Shown: in pieces, positions 11,570-21,751 of the stretch
Position numbering within the stretch: the first letter of the stretch is position 1
Layout: the number at the start of each line of letters is the position of its first letter
Source: Limnanthes douglasii subsp. nivea
Lineage: Eukaryota; Streptophyta; Magnoliopsida; Brassicales; Limnanthaceae
DNA length: 64,000 nucleotides
NCBI GenBank assembly: GCA_036936605.1
Contig: JAUPFV010000002.1
Span: 265,058,770 to 265,122,769 of the forward strand
Reading direction: 5' to 3'
Position numbers and translations under genes: made by a program
The notes under the pieces: generated by a model
What the model was told of the DNA's origin: nothing
What the model saw: only the letters and a program-made list of their open reading frames with translations
Database searches by the model: none

Positions 11570-12800
11570 ACAAAGGACAAAGAGCAACTTTTTTAATTAT
11601 TAAAATTTACCTTAGTTGGTAAGTTTACAAAAGATAATCCTCAACTAATCTACATCCAAAAGTTTCTTAATTCATTTCATTTTCCAATAGAGGTTAATTT
11701 AAGTTTTAAGGACTCTAGACACATCCTTATAGAGTTCATTTTGAAAGTTAATCAATGCATATTATGGAAAATAAAGGTATAAAAATATGAGAGTAATCTA
11801 TGAGATTGCTTAAGTGGAAACCTTATTTTAATCCTAAGATCAAAGGCCCAAATACTCTGTTTTGGTTAATGTTTCCAAATTTTCCCAAATTCATTTGTAA
11901 TGAATGAATCATCAAGAAAGTGGCTTTCTCGCTAGGTAACATACTAAAGGTATGGATCCCTGAGAAACATAGGGCTAAGAACAAATGTTGTAAGGCGTTA
12001 ATTGAATTTGATGTTACTATGAGGCCTTTCGACAAATCTTGGATAGGCTTCAGGGACAATGATGGGTGTTGGATAGATATTAGATATGGAGATATCTATC
12101 CATACTTAATACTTGCAGACACTTGAGTCATAAGGATACATATTGTAAAATATCTATAGCTTCCGATGGAAAACAGACTGTTGAGTCAATTAAATCTCAT
12201 ATAACTCATAAACCTACTGTCCTACTCAATCAAACAAGTAATAGTCTATATATAAATCTATAATTCTTAAATGCAAGAATTCTGACACAGATGACTCTGC
12301 AAAAACACAAATCAATATTAGAAATCGGGTAAGACAAATAAATACTCAAGAGATATCTAAAACTACCTTAGGTATCATAGAGGAAGAACAAGAATTCATA
12401 AGTAACAAAATAGTTTGTATAACAAATTGGATGAAAACTCATAACTTAAAAAATCTGAAATCATAGCGGCTATCCAATCTATTGAGACACGAGTTTCTTT
12501 CTCTACCTTTAATGATTATGTTAATCTAGCATCTGAACATAACTCTCCTAAATAACTAAACATATGTAGCTCACCTTCCTTTCATAAGCTAAGCAGAATA
12601 GAATTTGGAATATAATTAAAGGAAATATTTAATAAGAGAGGAAAGAAAGCAAAAGAAAATGCTAGAAAAAGTACAATCATGACCAAGGTTATTAAGATGA
12701 AGCCAAACAGGGAATTCTCTAACAACTTTAAATGAAGAAATATATTGACAGCAAAAATGTAATTTCATTTGGCTCAAAGATTGCGATAGGAATAGTGTCA
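11570..12800 (+). pseudogene. LINE ORF1 remnant (DUF4283 and zinc knuckle)
   Basis: The + strand reading shows a typical plant L1 ORF1. It has LVGKF at ~11615, RHILIEF near 11720, then MRLLKWKPYFNP, FPNFPKF and a conserved stretch ending WIDIRYGDIYP (open at 11920-12126). A zinc-knuckle tail TC-(4)-SH-(4)-C follows near 12115, with Gly replaced by Ser. DUF4283 proteins are RNA-binding coat-like factors of LINEs. Stops and frameshifts make this dead. About 12036-12760 is repeated at 13139-13850. Orientation matches the LINE parts at 13880-14606 and 44788-48540. Confidence 0.65.
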
Positions 12801-13138
12801 CTAACCACTATTTTGTTCTAAAAAAATAACAAAAATTTGGGCATTCTTCATAAAAATTAATGGATTGCTGATATTACAAGGTTAGGAACCTCTATTGATT
12901 CATACTTTAGTGATATTCTAACTGGTCAGCCTAACTAGTTCGATGAGAATGATCTTCAAAACTATATCTGAACTAATTACAAATAATTATTATAAAATAT
13001 TAATGGAATTACCTGATGAGAAAGAGATCCAAGAAATGATCAAAAGCCTTAATCCCTTCGAGAGATGTTGGTATTAATGGTTTCAATATAATATTTTTCC
13101 AAAGTTGTTAGAATATCATCAAGAAATATTTCTACTTA
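12801..13138 (+). pseudogene. LINE fragment: start of the reverse transcriptase domain
   Basis: Near 13010 the sequence reads LPDEKEIQEMIKSLNPF and, after a frameshift, VGINGFN. This is the usual entry of plant LINE RTs (EEEI, SLNP, APGPDGF). In a LINE it should follow the endonuclease, yet here it precedes it and sits between two copies of the ORF1 tail. The LINE is therefore rearranged, or two copies are merged. Confidence 0.5.
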
Positions 13139-13850
13139 GCTTAGATAGGCTTCGGGGATAATGATGGGTGTTTGATAGATATTAGACATAGAGATATCCA
13201 TCCATACTTAATACTTGCAGGAACTTGGGCCATAAGGATACATATTGTAAATAATTTGTAGCTTCTGATGGAAAACAAACTATTGAGTCCATTAAATCTT
13301 ATAAAACTCATAAACTTACTAACCTACTCAATCAAACAAGTAATGGTCCATATATAAATCTATCATTCTTAAAGGTAAGAATTCTGACACATATTATTTT
13401 GCAAAAACACAAATCATTATTGGAAATCATGTAAGACAAAACAATACTCAAGAGATATCTAAAACCACCTTAGGTATCATGTAGGATGAACAAGAAATCC
13501 ATAAGAAACAAAATAGTTTGGATAAAATTTGCATGAAAACTCATAACTTAAAAAATATGAAATTATAGAGGTTATCAAATCTATTGAGACACGAGTTTCT
13601 TTCTCCACCTCGAATTATTATTTTAATCTAGCATCTAAACATAACTCTTATAAATAATTAAACATAGGTAGCTTACCTTTCTCTCCTAAGCTAAGTAGAA
13701 TAGAAGTTGGAATATAATTAAGGAAAATATTGAATAAGAGAGTAAAGAAAGCTAAAAAATGTTGGAAAAATTACCATCATGATCAAGGTTACTAAGATTA
13801 AGCCAAACAGGGCATTTTCTAGCAACTTTAAATGACTGTACAGATATTGA
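13139..13850 (+). repeat. Direct duplicate of the LINE ORF1 tail
   Basis: Matches 12036-12760 with scattered mismatches and small indels, offset about 1.1 kb. It contains the zinc-knuckle tail in better state (TCRNLGHKDTYC near 13219), although the first Cys of the usual CCHC set is not seen. It leads straight into the endonuclease remnant, so this copy is probably the one continuous with the rest of the LINE. Confidence 0.65.
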
Positions 13851-13879
13851 ATTGGAATATAAGGGGCATAAGGAACAAA

Positions 13880-14606
13880 ACAACTAAAATAAGATTAAGG
13901 TCTATAAAAGGTTTGAAAATTGTGATTTTATTGTTATTCAAGAGCCATCAGTTGTTGTGGATAATACTGTTAAGGTTAGTAAAAACATTGGATATAATAA
14001 CTACTTAGCTAATAATAACAACAACATTTAGATAATGCGGAATGATGAGTTCAAGTAAAATTAATAGTAAACCATACTCAATTCATCAATGTTAAGGTTA
14101 GTCATGCACTTATAAACAAAAACTTTATAATGACTATAGTTTATGATAAATATTCGAGAGATCTTAAGATTGAGTTATGGAATAACTTAAGGTCTATAGT
14201 ACATAATTTTAAAACTTTGATCTTAATAGCGGGTTTTAATTTTGTATTTGTTTCTCATGAACAGCTTGCGTGTTTATCCATATGTCGGAGAAGCTTAGAA
14301 GATTTTAACAATGTTATTTATGATTGTTCTCTTGAGAATGTTGGCTATTAAATAATTCTTGCTCCAATAATCGAAAATGAAAAACACTTGACAATGTATT
14401 AGTTAACAATGCTTTGGTTGATTATTTTCATAAAAGTAGAGTGAGACACATGACTATAACTTGCTCTGGTCATACCCCAGATTGTATTCGTATTAAAGAT
14501 ATAATTAGGAAAGTAAAAGCTTATTTTAAATTTCAGAACATGTGGATACATCACCAAGATTTTCTTAACATAGTTAAACTGAATTAGAAGTTGGAAATGT
14601 ATAATC
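13880..14606 (+). pseudogene. LINE ORF2 endonuclease remnant, cut by a gypsy insertion
   Basis: Reading across frames gives the APE-type endonuclease of plant LINEs. IVIQEP is near 13935. VYDKYSRDLKIELWNNLR and a degraded GGDFN (AGFNF) lie within the open piece 14130-14351. An SGHTPD near 14470 stands in for the S-D-H-x-P motif. The domain would nick target DNA to start reverse transcription. It then reads FKFQNMWIHHQDF and LEMYN, where the gypsy element begins at 14607. The frame resumes with a LFVFWNILKRLKYMLK stretch at 44788. Confidence 0.7.
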
Positions 14607-15025
14607 TGATGAATCCGGATTCAGTCACTATGTTTTATGGGAGCCGGACATGGCCAATTCGGACAGAGTCGGCCTAACCGGACAGGGCCAATTCGGAGAC
14701 CATCATCCATTGGACTGTCCGAACAGAACTAAAGTATTTAAAACCTAATCATTTCTTGACTAAGCTGCATGTTCCCCTTCTTAGAATGAATGGGTCTTTA
14801 AACTCGACCCAGGTCCATTAAATACGACCCCGAAAGCCCATAAAGCGCAAATATAAAGGTATAAATACCCAAGCACCAACATTAAATGAGGGTAATGAAA
14901 ATTAAATACAACCAGCTGCTTAATTCTCCCTCTACACTCTACCCAAACATTAAATACTCACAAACTTCCACACAACTCTAAACGAAAATTACAAACTTAC
15001 CCTCATACAAAAATAAACCACATCA
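14607..15025 (+). repeat. 5' LTR of element 1
   Basis: 419 bp, begins TGATGAATCC and ends CCACATCA. Its partner is 33214-33585 plus 44736-44782, also 419 bp. A TATA box TATAAATAC lies at 14860-14868. Three to five GGACAG/GGACA words lie in the U3 part. The perfect 5-bp target duplication fixes the left edge. Confidence 0.9.
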
Positions 15026-15178
15026 AATTGGCGACCACAGTGGGAGCACGACGGTGCCTGAATCTAGCATTCGAAACCATCAGAAAAAATCAGTATGAAT
15101 GAATCCGGACGCCCCTGAAGTACCACCAGCTTTGCTTGAAGTGGTGGGTGAAAATGATGAATATACCATCGAGGAGCG
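15026..15178 (+). pseudogene. Primer site and first codons of gag of element 1
   Basis: The primer-binding site TGGCGACCACAGTGGGAGC starts at 15029, three bases after the LTR. It resembles the tRNA-Arg type sites of Ogre/Tat elements, but the tRNA was not matched directly. A gag start with ATGAATCCGGACGCCCC begins at 15099, parallel to 15623 in element 2. The frame stops abruptly after 15178, where LTR sequence of element 2 begins. Everything from here to the protease is lost from element 1. Confidence 0.8.
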
Positions 15179-15549
15179 GACAGTTCGGACAAAGACTACT
15201 TAACCGGGCAGGACAGTTCGAACACCTCATCCATTGGACTATTCGAACAAGAAGTAAAGTACTTAAAACCTAAAAACTTCTTGACTAAGCTACCTGCTCT
15301 CCTACTAAGAGCTCATGGGTCCTTGAACTTGACCCGGGTCCATTAAACATGACCCAAAAGCCCATAAGGCCCAGATGTAAGGGTATAAATACCCAACCAC
15401 CAACATTAAATGAGAATAATGAAAATTAAATACAACCAGACTGCTTAATTCTCCCTCTACTCTCTACTCAAACATTAAATACTTACAAACTTCCACAAAA
15501 CTCTAAACAAAAATTACAAACTTACCCTCAGACGAAATAAACCTCACGA
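15179..15549 (+). repeat. 5' LTR of element 2, left end missing
   Basis: Matches 25197-25510 apart from a ~58-bp block missing in the latter. It begins within U3 (GACAGTTCGGAC), fused to gag sequence of element 1. TATA box at 15384-15390. The right edge follows from the 3-base spacing to the primer site at 15553. Confidence 0.85.
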
Positions 15550-15552
15550 AAC

Positions 15553-15571
15553 TGGCGACCATAGTGGGAGC
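15553..15571 (+). other. Primer-binding site of element 2
   Basis: TGGCGACCATAGTGGGAGC, one base different from that of element 1 (C to T). It would anneal the 3' end of a host tRNA, probably tRNA-Arg by family likeness, to prime minus-strand DNA. Confidence 0.7.
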
Positions 15572-15622
15572 ACGACGGTGCCTGAATCAAGCATTCGAAA
15601 CCAACAGGAAAAATCAGTCCGA

Positions 15623-16967
15623 ATGAATCCGGACGCCCCAGAAGTACCACCAGCTTTGCTTGAAGTGGTGGGTGAAAATGATGAATATACCATCGAGGAG
15701 CGTGATAGATTAAAGGGCGAGATAGAAGCTCTGAGGGCAGAGAAGGCTAAGATGGGCATGAAAGAGAAGTCAAAAGCATCAGTCGCTCATCATACTGACA
15801 ACCCTAGAGAGCATGAGCCTTCGAAGACTCGTGTGAGTACCAAGAAGACTCATGCTAGCTCCAAAAAGTCTCACCGGTCTAAGCCAGTGGAGAGTTCTGA
15901 CTCAGACTCAGAGTCTTCTGGTAGATCTTCGGACGAGGATGAAGTTGAAGAGTCCTTGTCCTCCAGCAGTGATGAGAACCGATCCAAAAAGAAGCAAAAT
16001 TTGATTAAAAAGTATTCAAGAAAAAGGGATAGACATTGGAAATTGAAGAGGAATATAGGCAAAGGATCATCTCACAGCCGGAGGCATGTAGACCGGATGT
16101 TGATGGATCCTTTTGCCTTCCACGATGAACCAGGTATCTTTGCAACTCCCAATGAGGATACTGTGTTCATTCGTGGCCGGAATTAGAGACAATCTCAATT
16201 GTCTTCCAAGATTCTGTCTAGAAACCTCCCTAAGAGGTTCGATAGCACTAAAATGGAGAAATACGATGGCAGTACTGATCCAGACAACCACTTGGAGCAA
16301 TTTAAAAACTCCATGATGAATTTTGATGATGACGACAAGTTACTTTGTAGAGAATTCTCCCAATCCTTTACGGGGAGTGCTCTGAAGTGGTATAACAGCC
16401 TACCTCAAGGCTGCATCCAGAATTTTGATACCTTTTGGGTGGCCTTTCGAAGGCAGTTTGTTGGGAGTAAAGAGTTGAAGGGAAATGGGGACACAATAAT
16501 CCATTGTGCCTAAGAACCAAACGAATCATTGAAAGAATACATAAGTCGTTTTGTAAACACCAAAAATGGGTTGGCTAATTGCTTCGAGAAACTAGCAATA
16601 GCATCCTTGAGGCAGGGCTTAAACCTTGGAAATTTGGCTGATTCAGTGACCTGAAAAAAAAGGCATGACTTGGGGAGGTTTGCTAAATCAAGTCGGAAAG
16701 CAAATCAATGTTGATGAAACAAATAAAACTAGGGTGCACATGCAGGTGAGGTCTGCCCCGGTTGCACCAAACCCCAACCAAAATCAGTCCGGGAACAAGG
16801 CAAGGGAGACCGGACAGGGGCATAACAGGGCTAAAGCTCAATCTCAGCCAACGGCACCTGCCCAGAGTCAACAATCTAGAAATAAGAGAGGGCCTTGGGT
16901 TCAACCGGAGGGGTTTGCAGAGTTAAAAGAAAGTGTGGCCACCATTTACGACAAAACAAAGGAATAA
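15623..16967 (+). pseudogene. gag of element 2, broken
   Basis: The ATG at 15623 is chosen over the upstream GTG at 15578. The N-terminal ~190 codons are low-complexity and charged, with KKTHASSKKSHRSK and a Ser/Asp/Glu tract, then a basic tail. The core domain follows: NLPKRF, KYDGSTDPDNHL, DDDDKLLCR-FSQSF, ALKWY and FWVAFRRQFVG, the structural Gag of Ty3/gypsy. It is interrupted by TAG at 16184, TAA at 16511 and a frameshift near 16650. The part from 16665 is Gln/Asn-rich. Compared with element 3, the order is the same but the N-terminal half is much shorter. Confidence 0.85.
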
Positions 16968-17966
16968 GTGCAATATAGAAGGCCGGCCGCACTGCAATCT
17001 CCTAGGGAGCATCGTAACAATTCTTTCTGCCAGTACCATAATGATACTGGCCATACCACTGACGATTGTATAGCCTTGAAACAAGAAGTTCAGAACTTGA
17101 TTGAAAGAGGAAAGTTGGGGGCATATGCCAAAAGAAGAGGAGGAAATAGGCCTGATAATGCTCACCGGGTTGGTCCGAGCAATGCTGCTCCGGAGGGAGC
17201 TATGGTTATAATCGAAAGATTTCATGTAGAATCAGAATACTTGGATCCTGATCCAACTCGAAATAGAGTGAGTGCCATTGAGGAACATTGTAAAATGGTC
17301 TCCGGGCTTATTAAGTTTTTTGAGTCACTTACAATTTTTGGAGGGGATACTATGACAGCTCCTACTGCTTCTTCAAGGAAGAGGCACGTTCATACTTTAG
17401 CCACCCAGCTAGAAGGAGGCATGACCTCTTATCAATCACAAATTCCATTTCCCTTCATTGTTTTCGATAAAGATGACTTAAGAAATATAGCTGGCCCTCA
17501 TGAAGATGTTGTTGTCATAACAGCATCCATTGGGGGCAATGACATAAGACGAATCTTGGTGGATACTGGAAGCTCAGCAAATATCCTCTTCTTAACCACT
17601 TACAAAAAGATGAAAAATCCAGCCGTAATTCAGCGTTCGGACAGATCAATTGTGGGTTTCACTGAAAGCTCAGCAGATGTGATCGGGGAGTTTGAAGAGG
17701 AAGTTTTGTTGGGCAAGGGCCCTTTTAAGAAGATGGTCAGGATACTTTTTATTATGGTGGATTGTCCCACTTGTTATAATGCTATTTTAGGGAGGTCTTG
17801 GCTTTCTAGGATGCATGTAGTGGCCTCGACAGTCCACCAATGTTTGAAATATGTTGTTCAACGACAAGTGGGAGTTGTCTGGAGCAGTCAAAAGATTGTA
17901 AGAGAGTGTTATGCTACAGCACTGGCTCCACGGACGTTGGGGGCAGTTCGTATCAACGAAGAATAG
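16968..17966 (+). pseudogene. Nucleocapsid tail and aspartic protease of element 2
   Basis: Continuous with the gag frame after a TAA at 16965. A single Zn-finger-like motif CQYHNDTGHTTDDC lies near 17030, the CxxH-GH-C form common to Tat elements. The protease core is RRILVDTGSSANILF near 17555, with the D-T-G triad intact, followed by FIMVDCPTCYNAILGRSWLSRMH. It would cut Gag-Pol. A TAG at 17964 ends it right after the conserved RINEE, where element 1 also has a stop (TAA). Confidence 0.85.
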
Positions 17967-18040
17967 AAGTTTGAGGGGCTTTCGGGGGGGTGAGGGTGAA
18001 ATTGATGACCCCAGAGAGACCCTTGGGGTGTTGATACCGG

Positions 18041-19795
18041 TTGAAGAAGTTGAAACACATTTCTTTGGAAGAAAGAAAAAATGTTAAGATAGGGTCCAAA
18101 ATGCCATCCGAACTGAAGATTAAAATGTTGAAGTTTCTAAAAGACCATCAACATGTTTTTGCTTGGTGCAACGCTGATGCTACAGGGGTTCCAGCAGATA
18201 TTATATCACATCACCTATCCATTCGGAGGGACATAGCACCTATGGTACAAAAGAGAAGGGATTTTTCCAAGGAAAAGGTTGATGTTATTGTTCAAGAAGT
18301 TGACATGCTCACAAAAATGGGGCATATAAAGGAGTCTCAGTATCCTTTGTGGACTGCCAATCCGGTCTTGGTGAAAAAGAAAAATGGCAAGTGGCGTATG
18401 TGCATTGACTTCACAGATCTCAATAGGGCTTGCCCAAAATATTTATATCCAGTCCCCCGGATTGATCAGCTGGTAGATTCCACTTCTGGAAATAAGCTAC
18501 TATCCTTCATGGATGCTTTCTCCGGGTACAATCAGATTCAAGTAGATCCGAAGGATCAGGAGCATACCACGTTTGTCACTGACAAAGGTCTTCATTGCTA
18601 CAAGGTGATGTCATTTGGATTGAAAAATGCTGGGGCTATTTATGAGAGATTGGTGAACAAAGCCTTTGTTGATCAAATTGGAAGAAATATGGAAGTATAC
18701 ATTGATGACATGATGGTGAAAAGTGTGGATGAACAACTACACTTGGCAGACCTCCAAGAAACTTTTGCTAATTTAGTAAAAGTGAATTTGAAGCTAAATC
18801 CAGAAAAGTGTGTGTTCGGAGTGCAGTCCGGGAAATTCCTAGGTTATATAATAAGTGAGCAAGGGATACAGCCCGATCCGGACCAACTTAGTGCTTTATT
18901 CCAAATGGAGCATCCTCGGAATGTTAAAGAAGTACAACGGTTGACTGGGAGGTTGACTGCTTTAAATCGATTCATCTCAAGTTCTTCGGACAAATGTGCC
19001 CCGTTTTTTCAAACTTTAAAGGGTGCGAAGGGGTTTGACTGGACTTCACAATGTGATGAGGCCTTCAACGAGATTAAGAGACATCTGTCTTCCCCCAAAA
19101 CTTTATTTAAACTGGTTGATGGAGAGACACTCTTTGTATACTTGGCAGTTTCAAGTTGTGCCATGAGTGATGTGTTGGTAAAAGAGGTGGATAATTACCC
19201 CCATCCGGTGTACTACATCAGCAAGAGCTTGATAGATGCAGAAAAACACTATTTAAAGCTCGAAAAATTAGCATTAGCCTTAGTAATTGCTACAAGGAAG
19301 ATGAGGCCTTATTTTCAGGCTCATCCTTTTATAGTCCGTACATCTTTTCCCTTGAAGAATGTCCTTCAAAAGGCAGACATTTCAAGTAGAATGACTAAGT
19401 GGTCAGTGGAATTGGGGGACTTCGATATTGATTTTGCTCCTCGAACAGCAATCAAAGCCCAAGCTGTAGCTGATTTTTTAGTTGAATTCCACTCTGATAG
19501 GGATACGGAGCAAACTACTAAGATGAAAGATAAAAAGGTCTGGATCGTTCGGACAGATGGTGGATCAAGTACTATGGGATGTGGTGCAGGGGTGTTCTTG
19601 ACTTCTCCCTATAGTGACAAGATGTACCAGGCTATATGTTTTCCTTTTAGGGCTTCCAACAATGAGTCCGAATACGAAGCAGCTATAGCTAGTTTAAAGT
19701 TAGCTTATATTTGTGGGGCCAAAAGGGTCAAGCTGATGAGTGATTCCCAACTTCTTATCCACCATGCGCAAGGTCAATCTGAGGCAAAACAATGA
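18041..19795 (+). pseudogene. Reverse transcriptase, RNase H and archaeal-type RNase H of element 2
   Basis: The best-kept frame of element 2 (584 codons). RT: HIKESQYPLWTANPVLV, CIDFTDLNRACPK, FMDAFSGYNQI and the catalytic YIDDMMVKS near 18700. RNase H follows from about 19080 (KSLIDAEKHYLKLEK, then MTKWSVELGDFDI). The extra aRH runs from about 19540, with RTDGGSS, ESEYEAAIA and MSDSQLL supplying the acidic residues. Together they copy RNA into DNA and remove RNA. Dual RNase H places the element in the Tat lineage. A frameshift near 19785 cuts the aRH end. Confidence 0.9.
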
Positions 19796-21258
19796 GCAGC
19801 TAGTGAAGTACTTACTTCTTCTTAAAAACGAGGCACTGAAATTGAAAAGCGTTGTTTATGAGCATATACCCCGAGCAGAGAATGAACTAGCAGATTCATT
19901 GGAAACCATAGCATACACTGAGTCAGATCCTTGGATTTATGTGCTGGAGAGCCCTTCCATTCAGCTTAATATGGGTAAAGAGGGAGAAATTCTTGATGTA
20001 CAGATGAAACAACCTCAAGATTGGAGATTTCCTCTCCTGCAGTATCTCTCTGATGGCATCTTGCCTCCGGATAAATCACTAGCAAGAAAAATGAAGCACA
20101 AGGCTCGTGGTTTTATCATACTAAGAGACGTTCTGTATAAAAAAATCTTACAGTAAACCCCTTTTGTGATGTTTGGGAGATGATGAGTCTCAAGTAGTCC
20201 TCTCCGAATTGCATGATGGTGAGGGATCAGTTCACTGTGGATTCAGGGCTCTAACAAGGAGAGTTTTACTGGCTGGCTATTATTGGCCCTCTATAATGCA
20301 AGATGCTAAGGAGCTGGTGAGAAGGTGTGATCCATGCCAGAGATATAGCAATGTAATTCATGCCCCAGCCATCCCTTTAGAGTCAATTTCTGAGCCTATA
20401 CCTTTTGCTCGATGGGGATTGGATTTGGTGGGACCTCTTTCTATGGCGTCCGGAGGACGCAGGACGATAATTGTTGCTATTGATTATTTCTCGAAGTGGA
20501 TTGAAGCAGCCCCACTGGCAGGAACAACATCAAAAGACGTCATAAAATTCATTTTATCCAATATCTGTTGTAGATTTGGTGTTCCACAGAAGAGAGCGAC
20601 AGACAATGGGCCACAGTTCGACAACAAGGAAATGGAGAGTTTATGTGCCTCTAGGGGTATACAATATTGTTTCTCTTTACCTTTCCACCCACAAGCAAAC
20701 GGTCAAGTTTAAGTGGCTAACAGAACTATACTGTCCGGTTTGAAGAAAAATTTAGAAGAGGCTGCTAGGAAGTGGCCTAGCTATTTACAAGAGGTTTTGT
20801 GGGCCTACCGAACTACACCTGGGGCTGCAACACAAGAGTCACCCTTTGCCTTGGTCTATGGGATGGATGCAATAGCTCCCACAGAAGCAACTCTCCCTTC
20901 ATTTCGAGTTCACAACTTCTCCGAACACGCTAACGAAGTGGCAATCAGAGGTCAGCTTGACCTAATAGAGGAAAGACGAGTTAAGGCTCACCTTAGAGTT
21001 GCACACTATCAGGGTTTGATGAGAAACAGGTTTGCTTCTAGAGTTAAAAGAAGAGATTTCCAGTCGGGGGACAAGGTGTTGAGGAAAGTCTTCTTACACA
21101 CTAAAGAGAAGCTGCTCGGCAAACTGGCCCCAACTTGGGAAGGACCTTATATGGTCATTGAAAGGCTTAAACCTGGAACATATTGGCTAGAAGACAAGGA
21201 TGGAAGGGTTTTAAATCACCCTTGTAATATTGAACATCTCCGGATGTACTTGGAATAG
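19796..21258 (+). pseudogene. Linker and integrase of element 2
   Basis: Linker with ELADSLETIAYTESDPW, then the integrase HHCC zinc domain (ELHDGEGSVHCGF and CDPCQR near 20320). The core has WGLDLVGPL and TDNGPQFDN, the first two catalytic Asp. The third residue, Glu of the D-D-E triad after HPQANGQV, is a TAA stop at 20710-20712. The C-terminal part runs to 21258 (KVFLHTKEKLLGKLAPTWEGPY). There are frameshifts near 20145 and 20170. Element 1 carries the same stop at 28749. Confidence 0.9.
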
Positions 21259-21751
21259 AAGCTATGTAAATATTTACTTGTTTAAAAATCTATGTAAATA
21301 TTTGGGGGCATACTCTTTCCTACCCTGGTGGCTCGGGGAGGTTTTAATGAGGTGTCCGGGCTTTTTTTATAAAATTTGATGCCTTCTTAAAAAATTCGAA
21401 GTGTTCTTACTTTGGTTTTTGTCACACCATCCGGATTGAATTAAGAGAATGATGACTACTTAAACATTTGTTATCGGAGAATTTAAATACTCTCACTTTA
21501 GAATGCTTATGAAATAACTAAGGGCTATTTAAACACTAGCCACCAAAATTGAAACAAGCTATGAAAGGATGCAAGAGTTGAGCAGAACAAAGATATTCAT
21601 TGAAATAACCTAAGTGCCTTGGCCTTCCAAGGACTTTTAAATTGTCAAACAAAACAAAAGATCTATCCGGTCAAATACCGGACACAATTACAAAAATGCC
21701 TTGGCCTTCCAAGGACTTTAGTTCAGATAACATAAAAAGATAATTCATAAT
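21259..21751 (+). other. Region between integrase and antisense gene, with a conserved motif
   Basis: No gene. At 21302-21353 it holds TTGGGGGCATACTCTTTCC, then a GC-rich block and GGTTTTAATGAGGTG. The same motif follows the integrase in elements 1 and 3 and is found inside the old LTRs A and B. GCCTTGGCCTTCCAAGGACTTT occurs twice (about 21612 and 21701), giving a short local repeat. gag-pol and the antisense gene converge here. Confidence 0.6.

Noticed and set aside
15578..15622. Earlier GTG start for the gag of element 2
   Set aside because: A plant mRNA would use ATG; the ATG at 15623 matches the start seen in element 1 at 15099.
16683..16904. - strand frame opposite the gag of element 2
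   Set aside because: Shadow of the Gln/Pro-rich gag tail; the true antisense gene of this family lies after the integrase.
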